NCBI GenBank assembly: GCA_963576565.1
Contig: OY755039.1
Span: 24,690,602-24,754,601 of the forward strand
DNA from: Aspidapion aeneum
Lineage: Eukaryota > Arthropoda > Insecta > Coleoptera > Brentidae
Direction of reading: 5' to 3'
DNA length: 64,000 nt
Positions 54,193-64,000 of the stretch are shown in pieces (position 1 is the first letter of the stretch; each line of letters opens with the position of its first letter). Made by a program: the position numbers and the translations under genes. The notes beneath the pieces are model-generated. The model had not been told where the DNA came from. It saw only the letters and a program-made list of their open reading frames with translations, and made no database searches.

Positions 54193-56085
54193 TTAGTTTA
54201 CTAGCTCAAACGGCTTTACTCTTTTTAGTCGTCGAACTAGCATAGTATTGTCTAGAAGCTGAATTGCTTCCACATTCACATGCCGATGGAGTCTATCTTC
54301 ATGGCTTTTTGCGTACTTTTTTATAGTCTCTGCTACAGTTTCGATTTTTAGATCTTGATGAAGGTCACTATTTCGAACGTACCAAGGTGCATTCACAATG
54401 TTTCTTAATACTTTATTTTGAAATCTCTGTACAACTAGAATGTTACTCTCTTTAGCACAACCCCATAGTTGAAAACCATATGTCCATACTGGTTTCAGTA
54501 TTTGTCTATAAAGCAGTAACTTATTATGAATTGTTAAATTGGACTTCCTTCCAATTAGCCAGTTCATTTTTCTATACCTTATCTCAAGTTCTTCTTTTTT
54601 TTTCTTAACATGTGCTTTCCAGCGCAATTTGGCATCAAGTGTCATACCTAGATATTTTGCCTGATTCGAATATGGTACTGGAATGTTGTTAATTGTTATT
54701 TGTATGTGATTTATATTTTTGTTTGTAAAATCAACATGAATTGATTTGGTTTCATTTAATTTTATTCGCCACTTTGTGGTCCAACTGTGAATTTGAGTGA
54801 CTGCATCCTGAAGTTTTTCTATGCATTTTTCAATAGATTTTTCTACCGTCAATAAACCAGTATCATCGGCAAATGTTGCTAAGTGACAATTTTCTGGCTT
54901 TGGGATATCACAAGTGAATAATAAGTATAGATAAGGGCCTAGTACGCTACCCTGGGGCACGCCTGCTTGAATTTCTCTTAAATTTGAGTATGAGTCTTCC
55001 TGTTTTACTCTAAAATGTCTATCAGATATGTATGATTCCAAAATATCCGAATATTGTTTTGGCAGAAACCTTTTTAGTTTAAAATTAAGGCCTTCATGCC
55101 ACACTTTGTCAAATGCTTGTGCTACATCTAGAAAAACTGCAGAACAAACTTTTCCCTCTTCTAGTGCTTTTTCTATTATATTAGTAATTCTGTGTACTTG
55201 ATCTATCGTGGAATGCTTGTCTCGAAAACCAAATTGATGAGATGGAATAATTTCTTGTCTTTCTATGATGGGTTTTATTCTTTTAAGCAATAATTTTTCA
55301 TAGAGCTTGGATATAATTGGCAGCAAAGATATTGGCCTGTAAGATGACACGTCATGGAGTGGTTTTCCCGGTTTTGGAATCATGATAACTTCTGCAACTT
55401 TCCACAGTTTAGGTACATACCTAAGCCTAAAAGACGCATTAATTAGGTTGCATAGTTTTACGATAGCTTTTCTGGGGAGTTGTTTTATGACTACCCCGTT
55501 AATAAGATCATACCCTGGGGCTCTTTTCGAATTAATATTTTTGATTTCTGTTAATATTTCTTTTGGTGATGTAAGCTTAATATGGTCCTCGATTTGATGG
55601 GGTTCATTTAAATGAAAGTGTTCATCTGGTGCTTCGTGGGGCTGAAATGTTTTTTCTAAATGACTTGCAAAAATATCTGCTTTTTCTTCGTTACTCCTTG
55701 CCCACTGGTTGTTAGATTTTCGTATGGGTGGAATTTGGATAATTGGTGTTTTAAAATCTTTGGTTGCTTTCCAAAAGGAATAGTCGGTATTTTTATCATC
55801 TGTAAGTTCATTAAGAAAATGGTTAATAGATTAATTTTTTATTACTAGAATTTCTCGCCTAATGCGCTGCGTCATATTGTTGAGATTTGTTTTGTCCCGA
55901 GGATCACGGCTTTGTTGCCACTTTCTTCTTAGTTTCCTTTTTTCCAATATAAGGTCTCTAATTTCCTTTGGATAGTTTTTTCCCTTAAAAATTCTCTTTG
56001 GTTTTGGACTGTTTTCCCAAGCTGCTTGTTGAATATTTGTAACAAAATAATCAACTTCTTTATCGATTTGTTCTGGCGTTTGCAA
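54193..56085 (-). pseudogene. Jockey-like ORF2, linker and reverse transcriptase
   Basis: Two same-element pieces: 55831-56085 (linker, IDKEVDYFVTNIQQAAWENS) and 54193-55383 or further upstream (reverse transcriptase). The second reads MIPKPGKP, SSYRPISLLPIISKLYEKLL, HQFGFRDKHSTIDQVHRI, VFLDVAQAFDKVWHEGL, AGVPQGSVLGPYLYLLF and LATFADDTGLL, so the catalytic Asp pair is present. A stop at 55831-55833 replaces the Gln expected in an NQS-type context. Between 55383 and 55830 the protein continues (KRAPGYDLINGVVIKQLP) with little disturbance. The 3' tail ends RLKRVKPFELVN. These enzymes copy LINE RNA at the nicked target. Confidence 0.88.
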
Positions 56086-56277
56086 TGGTACTGATAGGTT
56101 TATTTTTTTCTGACAGACTTTGTTTAAAACTAATCCAGTCAGTCAGTTTATTAACTAGTGAGATATTTGCTTCTTTCTTTATTATGTTTTTACTAAGAGT
56201 TAGAATAATAGGTGAATGATCTGAGTGTAAATCAAAACTTTCTTCTATATCTACAAAACTTAAAGATATATTTTTTA

Positions 56278-57120
56278 CTATAAAAAATCAATTAGATCTG
56301 GAATTTTTCCTGGATCTGTTGGATAGTATGTGGGCTTACCAGTTGATATCGGTTCACATTGATATTCACTAATAGCTTGCAAAAGTTCTTTTCCTTTAGA
56401 ATTCGTCAGTCTAGATCCCCAGTAGGTATTTTTTGCATTAAAGTCACCTCCAATTATAAAACGGTTTCCTAATTTTCTGAGAAAATTAAGATATTGATTT
56501 TTCTTTAGTAAGTGCCTTGGTGGTATATAGACAGCACTTATGACTAATGTATATGTTTTGGTTTTTACACTTACTAATGTAGCTTGAATCTCTATGGTTT
56601 TATATCCCATCTCCTCATAGTGTGATATATTTACTTTAATTATTACAGCACTTCCCCCATGTGCAGTATTGCTAGGGTGAGTTGTATGATACACTTTATA
56701 ACCTTTAAATTTAATGTGAGACTGGTTAGTGAAATGCGTTTCTGACACAAGACAGACGACAATTTTTTCTATGTTTAGAATAACTTGCAAGTCTTGCTGA
56801 TGTTGCGAGAGACCATTGGCATTCCAAGCTAGGATTCTAAGATACTGACCATTTTGAGGCATATTGGTAGCTCCGTTATTGCTACTTTCTAGTTTAGTTA
56901 ATCGCTCATCAAGTTTGTTCAATTTCTTCAAAATTAATTGTAGTGTTTGTTCCATAGTATTTTGACTACTGATATTAATATCAGGTATAGTAGCTGTTGC
57001 TGCTACTTGGCTGTATGTCCTTGTCACAGAGTTTTGTGTGACTGTGTTTCTTGTCTGTTGGTTTTGTCTATTTGTACTCACGTTTGGTATGAGATTCGGT
57101 TTCTTAGGTTTATTTTTCAA
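56278..57120 (-). pseudogene. Jockey-like ORF1 tail and endonuclease domain
   Basis: A 280-residue frame. Residues 1-90 look like the ORF1 C-terminus (TYSQVAA, then a coiled-coil-like LILKKLNKLDERLTKLES). From about residue 88 (MPQNGQYLRILAWNANGLSQ) the apurinic-type endonuclease begins, with VSETHFT, HGGSAVIIK and the metal-site motif GGDFNAKNTYWGS. The frame ends at DLIDFL because a T run at about 56280 is one base short; beyond it the SDHSPI motif of the endonuclease continues in another frame. ORF1 and ORF2 are normally separate; here they read through in one frame. Confidence 0.85.
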
Positions 57121-57143
57121 TTTTTGTATTTCCTTAGCAACGG

Positions 57144-57515
57144 TTCCTTTTCTGCGCGTTTAAAATAATTTAAATTTTCGCGCTGTTAAATATGCATATG
57201 GGTTTTCACGGCACCGCACACGTGCGAGGACAAGCAGCGCCGCGATGAGTGCGCAAACAACCACCGTCACAACAAGACACTAGAAAAATCACGTTCCCAA
57301 AAAAGTGAATTTTGAGGTGAAAAACTGGACGTTTAAACGTTGACTGGAGCCGCAAGAGAGTCCGAGGTAGGTGCCTTTTCATATAAAATTCCATATGTAT
57401 CGTAACTTTCCATTTACAATCGTCAATACCGACAATTACTTTTAAATGTGCTTGTAAAGCCAAACCGGCGACCTGTCGAAGGAAATTCCATTATTTTTCA
57501 GTACTTGCACGCACA
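57144..57515 (+). repeat. BEL2 5' LTR, right part
   Basis: Continues the LTR after the LINE (with the 10-bp duplication 57144-57153). It matches 63686-64000 with only a handful of substitutions and ends GCACGCACA. Confidence 0.93.
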
Positions 57516-57520
57516 TTTAA

Positions 57521-57535
57521 TGGTCCTTCCACCCA
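57521..57535 (+). promoter_or_regulatory. BEL2 candidate primer-binding site
   Basis: TGGTCCTTCCACCC, starting with the canonical TGG five bases after the LTR, nearly identical to the site in BEL1. Confidence 0.65.
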
Positions 57536-58277
57536 AATAATAGTTTTTCCAACTACCTAGACTCCTGTGGTTCACCAATTTCCTACAAAAATTCCAAATT
57601 TCCATATATTTTCAAAATTTCATTTCCAAAAGTGGGTCGGCTATTTTCTTATCGGTAATCACGCCATATTGATTCGCACCGTTGGACATATTTTCCTAAA
57701 AGTTGACCGAAGTTTTCATTACGTTTCAAAAATAACTATCGCCAATGTGCATATTTTCAAAGTTGATCGCTTTGTTCATTACATTTTCAGTAAAAGTGGC
57801 GTCAATACGCCGAAAGTGAAATTTTAAGGCGGTTCTTCCATCTACTTTCCTTTAATTATCGACTTTACAGGTGTCGCGTTAACGCGCAGGTGTAAGTGTC
57901 GCCGTCACCAGGGTCATCCCGCTTGAATAGTGACGTGGGTCTCACGTTGCGCGCTCGTTGTTTCTTCGAATACCGACTTTTCTTAAAAACTTTCAAACAG
58001 GACCGCTAGTCGTATGCACAGAGTGTGCGACTTGGAACCGAGAGGCACGGGGTTCAATCCTTGGTGAGACATAAAAGTTTTTTTTTAAAGGATATGTTCA
58101 AATAATAACATACAGACAAACTTACAAACATTTCATTTCAAGATTTTCGAAAAAAGTTAATAAAATTAAAATAATAAAATTGTTTAATTTTTGCTAAAAT
58201 TCGGGTTATATTTTAAGCTATATTTTAAGCATTTTTTTTGGGTAATTTTAAAAACAAATTAACTTTCAAAAACAAAA
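57536..58277 (+). other. BEL2 leader with tRNA-like segment
   Basis: No convincing protein. At 58001-58070 there is a tRNA-like stretch (CCGCTAGTCGTATGC, then GTGCGACTTGGAACC and the B-box GGGGTTCAATCC), followed by a T run. It may be a SINE head inserted in the leader or a chance resemblance. Confidence 0.5.
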
Positions 58278-61200
58278 ATGTCTACGCAAAAACGGAAAAA
58301 ACTTTGCGACAAAAGGCTTTTGAGCTTCAACCAAATGGCGGAAGCTCACGAGGTAGCTTTGAAAGCGAACTCGGATACAGCGTTTCACTTTTTGTTTAAA
58401 TCCAGATATGAAGACGTCGAAGAATGTCATGCTCAATTCTATAATTTTCATAACCAAATTATTGGCTCTCTCGAAGAGTTTAAACTTTCATTTGACGAGC
58501 AGGATAAAACTAGAAAAGACTTTGACAACCTTTATTATGAATGTAAGGGCATTTACTACGACCTTTTTAGGGCCAACCCTGTCAATTACGTAGGCAACCC
58601 TAACCAACAAAATATTGTTCAGAGGTCAAATACAAGATCATTTCCACAACCAAGGTTGCCAATTTTCGATGGTAATTATAAAAACTGGCAACACTGGTTT
58701 GACTTATTTAAAGTCATGGTACATCAAAATTCTGATTTAAGTGATATAGAGAAATTTCAACAATTGCGGAGTTCTGTTCTGAATGAAGCCCTTTCTCTAG
58801 TAAAAACCATTCCCCTCGCAGATAGCAATTATCACATTGCGTATGAAACCTTAGTAAAGAGGTATCAAAATAAACGAATTATTGCTACTACCGCTTTGAA
58901 TGCTATTAACTTTCTTTCAACTATGTCCAGTTCTGTGAAAGAATTACGTTCCATGTTGGATACATTTTCTGAGAATCTAGCCATCTTAAATGAGCTTGGT
59001 TTTCCTACAAAAGAATAGGACTTTCTTACTTTTAACATGATGCTCTCAAAACTTGAAGTCAAGATGAGGGCTGATTTCGAACTTTACTATAGTAGAGAGA
59101 AAAACAATTCAGAAATTCCGTCCTACACTGATCTTTACACGTTTATAGAAAATCATTGCGTTGCGCTCGAATCTGTAGTGCAAATGCCCAGTTTTAGTAG
59201 GCAAAATCAAACCCCTAGACAACCTCAAACTACGCGTACGCGTAATTCTCAACAGAACAGTTTTCAGAGAAACAGTTTTAATCATTTTAATTCACCTTCT
59301 GCTTTCAATACAACTATTTCAAATCAAAGTTCAAATTCAAGAAATCAACAAAATACTTTACAAAATAGCAATCAACGTAGCAACCCTCAAATACAAAATA
59401 ATCAGAACAGAACTTTTAATCCAAAAATAAAATGTTACCTATGTTCTTCGAATCACGCATTATCGAAATGTATCGAATTTCAAAACAAAAGTCCACAGGA
59501 AAGGATGTGTTATGTTCGGCAGGTGAATCTATGTCAAAATTGCTTACATTTTGCTCACCAGACCGTGAATTGCCCCTCCTCCTACAACTGCATCACGTGT
59601 GGAGCCAGACATCATAGTCTTCTCCATGTTCCACAACCAGTAGCGCTCTCTGTGAGTGTTAATTCATATCCTCCAGAGAACGCTAATATTCCACTTTCCA
59701 ATTCCAATAGCACCCCTATGTCAGGAAACCATTCCACAAACTGTCATGCGACAATGATTTCCAAAAATTCCACTTTTCTACTTTCTACCGTTGTAGCTGA
59801 CATGTTAGACTCAAGGGGACATTACCAACCAGTTCGTATCTTACTCGATTCTGCCTCAGAGGCAAACTTTATTTCAGAAAAATGTCTAAATCGTTTAGGT
59901 CTTTCGAAAAGCTTCTTTTCTACTTCTATTCAAGGCTTAAATCAAATGACATCTTCCAATACCAAAGGTAAGACGAAATGTCTTATCAAACCTCAAGGTC
60001 AAGCGGGACCTACCTTTGATTTTGAGGCTTTAGTACTTCCAAAACTTTGTACAGAGATTCCTTCTTGCGCTGTCGACTCGAGCAAGTGGAATCACATTCG
60101 CAATATCAAACTTTCTGATCAAAACTTCCATATACCAAGTTCCATTGATGTCCTAGTAGGTTGTGAACTTTTTCCGCATCTCTCACAAGAGGGAGTTATC
60201 CACGGAGAGCGTGGACAACCTAGTGCTTTTAATAGCATCTTTGGCTATGTGCTAAAGTTGAAACTTCAAAGCAACAAAATCCACAATCACTCATAAGCTG
60301 TTACACTTCCATCGAACCATCTCTGGATATCTGCACAGAGCGCTTCTGGGAGATAGAGCAGGTTCCACATAAGGTTCATCACAGTCCTGAGGATATTATG
60401 TGCGAAAAATTATTTTCACAATCAGTTTCACGCAACGAATCAGGTAGATTCGTCGTTCCATTACCTTTCATAAACTTAGAACCCCAGTTGGGTGACACCT
60501 ATCCAATCGCTTTAAAACGTTTCAAGCTTCAGGAAGCTAGACTTCTCAAAGACTCAGCTAATTATCAAGCTTACAAAGATTTTATGCAAGATTATTTAGA
60601 CACTGGTCACATGATACCTATTCCTACGCCTATATCTAAAGATGTCTTGGATAATTCCTACTTTATCCCTCATCACAGTGTCTGGAACACTGGGAAAATA
60701 AGAGTGGTCTTTGATGGGTCTCAACGTAGTCCCAGAGGTGTCTCACTCAACGAGACGTTGTGCGCAGGTCCTAAACTGCAAAATGATGTCCGTGAAATTC
60801 TACTTAATTTTCGAATTCATGCTGTAGCCTTTGTTACTGACATAGTAAAAATGTTCCGACAGATTTTAATTATTCCTGAGCACACGCGTTTTCAAAATAT
60901 TCTATGGAGATTTTCTGAGGATGATCCTGTCCAAACCTACTCCTTAAGAACAGTTGTTTATGGACTTAAGTCATCACCTTACTTAGCTATTCGTACTATA
61001 CAAGAACTAGCTAAACTTGAGTCTGAAAGGTATCCTAATGCTTCCAAGGTGCTTCTTAAAGACATTTACGTCGACGACGTGCTCACTGGGCAGGATTCTG
61101 TGGCCTCTGCCAAATAACTTCAGTCGGAGTTAATCTCCCTGTTGCGCCTAGGAGGGTTTGAACTTAAAAAATGGGCGAGCAACAGTCCGGAACTTCTCTC

Positions 61201-63445
61201 CTCATTCTCAGAATCAGAAACACAAATGTCCATTCGTTTCGACAAATCCGAACCTAATTTTGTAAAATTATTGGGTCTCCAATGGAATCCTATCTCAGAT
61301 TCGTTTACCTACTTGGTCGTACCAGAAGATAAACCATGCACCAAGCGAGGTATCTTATCTCAAATCATGAAAATTTTTGATCCCTTAGGTTTCTGTTCTC
61401 CCGTTTCTTTACTTGCTAAGCATCTCATGCAAGATCTGTGGAAGGAGAAGCTGGACTGGGATTCTCAGCCTCCTCCGCATATCGTAAATGTTTGGAATCA
61501 ATTTCGAACCGAACTTCCAAATCTTTCAAATATTCATTTACCTAGCCGCCTTTCCATTGATCAACCACGTAGCATTGAACTTCACGGCTTTTCAGACGCC
61601 TCTATGATAGGTTACGCGGCTACGGTCTATTTCAGAATGGAGTCAGTTTCCGGAGAAATCCATACCTTTCTTGTAATGGCCAAATCTAAGGTCGCACCAG
61701 TGAAAACAGTCAGTCTTCCGCGACTGGAGCTTCTTGGTGCCACTTTACTTTGCGACCTAATTTCCTTTATTCAAAACACTTATTCAGATATTCTTAACTT
61801 CAACCAAATCTGTGCATGGTGTGATTCCCAAGTGGTTCTATGCTGGTTGGCGGCTTCACCTCACAGGTTTAAAACGTTTGTGGCAAACCGTATCTGTCAC
61901 ATTCAAGAAACCATTTCTCCTACGGCCTGGAAATATATTCCATCAGCGCTAAATCCAGCCGACTGTGCTTCGCGCGGTCTTATGCCTAATCAACTTGTCA
62001 AACATGACTTGTATTGGGAAGGTCCTTGTTTTCTTAGGCTACCAAAAGAGAGCTGGCCTGATGATTTTCGCTGTCCAGACCCTCCGGAAAACGAGGTTAT
62101 TCTGGAAGAACGCAAATCAGTATTTCAAACATGCACCGTTGAACCACACATGCTTGATACTTTTCTTTCTCGTTACTCTTCCCTAGAGAAAATTCAACGC
62201 ATAATTTCCTATATTTTTCGCCTTACCGAAAAGAAATCTAAATATCCTAACGAAAATATTACCGAAGTAGAACTTCAACATTCTCTTATTGTTCTCGTTC
62301 GGCATGTTCAACGTTCCATCTTTGCTGATCTCATTTCACGTTTGAATGACGCAAAGCTACTTCCTAAACAATTTCGTAAACTTTCACTTTTTCTAGATAC
62401 ACAAGGCTGCTTAAGAGTGGGGGGTCGATTACCACATTCTTCCGAACTCTCTTATTCAGCAAAACACCCTTTACTTTTACCACGTTCTCACCGTCTTACT
62501 CAACTTGTCATTGAGTACACTCACAAAAGGTACTGTCATCCCGGTCAAAAAACGTTGCATTACTTCTTGAGACAACAATTTTGGATCCTTTCCCCTCCTC
62601 CTCCAATGGGAAAGTACCGAGGTGCAAAGGTATCCAAAGGTTATATTCTTGTCTTAGTCTGCTCCGCAACAAAGGCAGTTCACCTAGAACTTACCTCCGA
62701 TATTTCCACCCCTACCTTTCTTGCGGCTTTTAAGAGATTTGTGGCAAGAAGAGAAAGAATCTCTGACATTTACTCAGATTGTGGTAGCGCGTTCTTGGGA
62801 GCTGATCGTTTACTCAAACAGTACTCCCAGGAAGCATGTCACAGTCTAAAAATTACCTGGCATTTTTCAAGTCCTGGTAGTCCGCACCTAAACGGACTAG
62901 CCGAGGCAGGAGTTAAATTCACCAAGGCAAATTTAAAACGTGTAATAGGTGAGCAACGGTTAACCTATGAAGAATTTTTTACTTTTTTGTGTCAGGTCGA
63001 ATCCATACTAAACAGCCGGCCTCTGTATGCCCAAAGTATGGATCCGAATGACTTTCTTCCACTGACCCCTGGTCATTTTCTTACCCTGGAACCGTTGAAT
63101 TCCGTACCAGAACCCGATTTTTCTGATTCCAAGTTGAACACCCTGTCCCGCTGGCAGCTGGTGCAAAGGCTCCAGTCCGATTTTTGGAAACGCTGGAACT
63201 TGGAGTACCTAAACACCTTGCAACAGCGTTCTAAATGGACAGAGGCTTCTAACAATATTAAACTAAATACTTTAGTCGTGGTAAAAAATGAACAAAAACC
63301 GCCATTGCAATGGGCTGTTGGGCGAATTGTCGACGTACACCCTGGCTCAGACGGTCATATTCGTGTTGTGACCGTTAAAACAGCTACAGGAACATATCGT
63401 CGACCAGTAGTGAAACTATGTCCTTTGCCTATGCCCGACGCATAA
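58278..63445 (+). pseudogene. BEL/Pao Gag-Pol of BEL2, broken
   Basis: Collinear with the BEL1 polyprotein. Gag begins MSTQKRKKLCDKR. A TAG at 59016-59018 replaces a Trp codon. The same frame resumes through the zinc knuckle (CYLCSSNHALSKC, 59433) and protease (LLDSASEANF, with Ala where BEL1 has Gly). A frameshift near 60290 separates it from the reverse transcriptase, which keeps DIVKMFRQ and YVDD (61073-61078). A TAA at 61115-61117 interrupts it, then RNase H (FSDAS, LPRLELLG, CDSQVVLCW, NPADCASRG) is intact. In integrase, about 55 codons are missing at about 62595: QQFWILS runs straight into PMGKYRGAK, removing the CX2C zinc pair and the first catalytic Asp, while SDCGSAF and GLAEAGVK remain. 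It cannot encode a working integrase. Confidence 0.92.
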
Positions 63446-63643
63446 GGCAAAATTTTCTTTTTCTTTCCTAATTTTTTCTAAGTATTTTTTTTCTTTTTTT
63501 TTCCATTTTAATTTACATGCATAATTTAATGCATATTTGTTAAATTGTATCGTTTGATTGCTAATAGGCGAATATTATTTAATTTTTTTTTCCTTTCCTT
63601 TTCTTAACTAAGTAAAAACACACGTGTTTTGGCGGCCGGAAAA
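63446..63643 (+). other. BEL2 3' untranslated segment with polypurine tract
   Basis: T-rich sequence after the stop codon, with GGCGGCCGGAAAA (about 63631-63643) immediately before the LTR as the plus-strand primer candidate. Confidence 0.6.
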
Positions 63644-64000
63644 TGTTGGTGCAAGCAATGAATTTCCTATTTTTCATTTTCTTTTCCTTTTCTGCGCGTT
63701 TAAAATAATTTAAATTTTCGCGCTCTTAAATATGCATATGGGTTTTCACGGCACCGCACACGTGCGAGGACAAGCAGCGCCGCGATGAGTGCGCAAACAA
63801 CCACCGTCACAACAAGACACTAGAAAAATCACGTTCCCAAAAAAGTGAATTTTGAGGTGAAAAACTCGACGTTTAAACGTTGACTGGAGCCGCAAGAGAG
63901 TCCGAGGTAGGTGCCTTTTCATATAAAATTCCATATGTATCGTAACTTTCCATTTACAATCGTCAATACCGACAATTATTTTTAAATGTGCTTGTAAAGC
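63644..64000 (+). repeat. BEL2 3' LTR, truncated by the window end
   Basis: The first 357 bp of an LTR whose full length, judged from the 5' copy without the LINE, is about 412 bp. It lacks the LINE, so it shows the pre-insertion state. Confidence 0.95.

Larger units (their letters stand above)
53980..57143 (-). mobile_element. Jockey-like LINE inserted in the BEL2 5' LTR
   Basis: 3.16 kb on the minus strand with an A-tract of about 18 (53980-53997) and a 10-bp target duplication. It holds the end of ORF1, the endonuclease and reverse transcriptase. The 5' part of ORF1, with the usual zinc knuckles, is missing, so it is 5'-truncated. Confidence 0.92.
53930..64000 (+). mobile_element. BEL/Pao LTR retrotransposon BEL2, decayed, runs off the window
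   Basis: The 5' LTR is 53930-53979 plus 57154-57515 (split by a LINE). The leader runs to 58277, the coding region from 58278 to 63445, and the 3' LTR starts at 63644 and is cut at 64000. The LTR begins TGTTGGTGCAAGC and ends CTTGCACGCACA, an imperfect inverted pair. The bases before the element are ATCTG, the expected 5-bp duplication, but the right flank lies outside the window. A family distinct from BEL1, though collinear with it. Confidence 0.92.

Noticed and set aside
59432..59617. Short frame overlapping BEL2 Gag
   Set aside because: A shadow of the zinc-knuckle region in another frame.

Overview
This window is strongly AT-rich eukaryotic DNA, almost certainly from an arthropod and most likely an insect with a large, repeat-laden genome. 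The main evidence is the element mix: two BEL/Pao LTR retrotransposons, Jockey-like and RTE-like non-LTR elements, Penelope-like fragments with a GIY-YIG domain, pogo-, hAT- and piggyBac-type terminal repeats, tRNA-derived SINEs and large foldback arrays. I see no bacterial or phage organisation. The species cannot be named from this sequence alone.

The only convincing host gene is a small secreted leucine-rich-repeat protein on the minus strand (28155-29012). A tandem, broken paralogue lies at 25398-26254. Both sit inside a direct segmental duplication of about 2.6 kb (about 25227-27740 and 27966-30630).

Layout. 1-7083: LINE debris, a tRNA-like palindrome, a hairpin-bounded satellite element (R1), a foldback fragment and a perfect-looking palindrome. 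7084-13892: a complete BEL/Pao element (BEL1) with two LTRs, a 5-bp target duplication and an uninterrupted 1754-residue Gag-Pol. 13893-17231: a 49-bp tandem repeat, a pogo MITE inside a TA repeat, and a Penelope-like fragment. 17232-22966: a giant foldback element (FB1). 22967-25200: LINE end, a SINE with a clear target duplication, and a MITE fragment. 25227-30630: the LRR duplication. 30631-42839: many non-autonomous DNA elements (hAT-like, piggyBac-like, TA-type) and an internally deleted RTE-like LINE. 42840-45224: a second foldback element (FB2) with GC-rich ends and G-run arrays. 45225-49383: LINE and MITE debris. 49384-52163: a piggyBac-like shell holding a Penelope-like fragment, which itself holds a LINE. 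52861-64000: a four-layer nest, in which a pogo-like element is interrupted by R1, R1 by a BEL/Pao element (BEL2), and the 5' LTR of BEL2 by a Jockey-like LINE. BEL2 runs off the right edge.

The two strongest stories are the decipherable insertion stacks, which give a relative chronology and a testable prediction for the sequence beyond base 64000, and the recurring architecture of inverted arms built from 115-145 bp satellites with G/A-rich tracts (FB1, FB2, FB3 and, as a single array, R1). That architecture may be a class of mobile satellite that standard annotation would fragment. All family assignments rest on reading motifs by eye; no database search was run.
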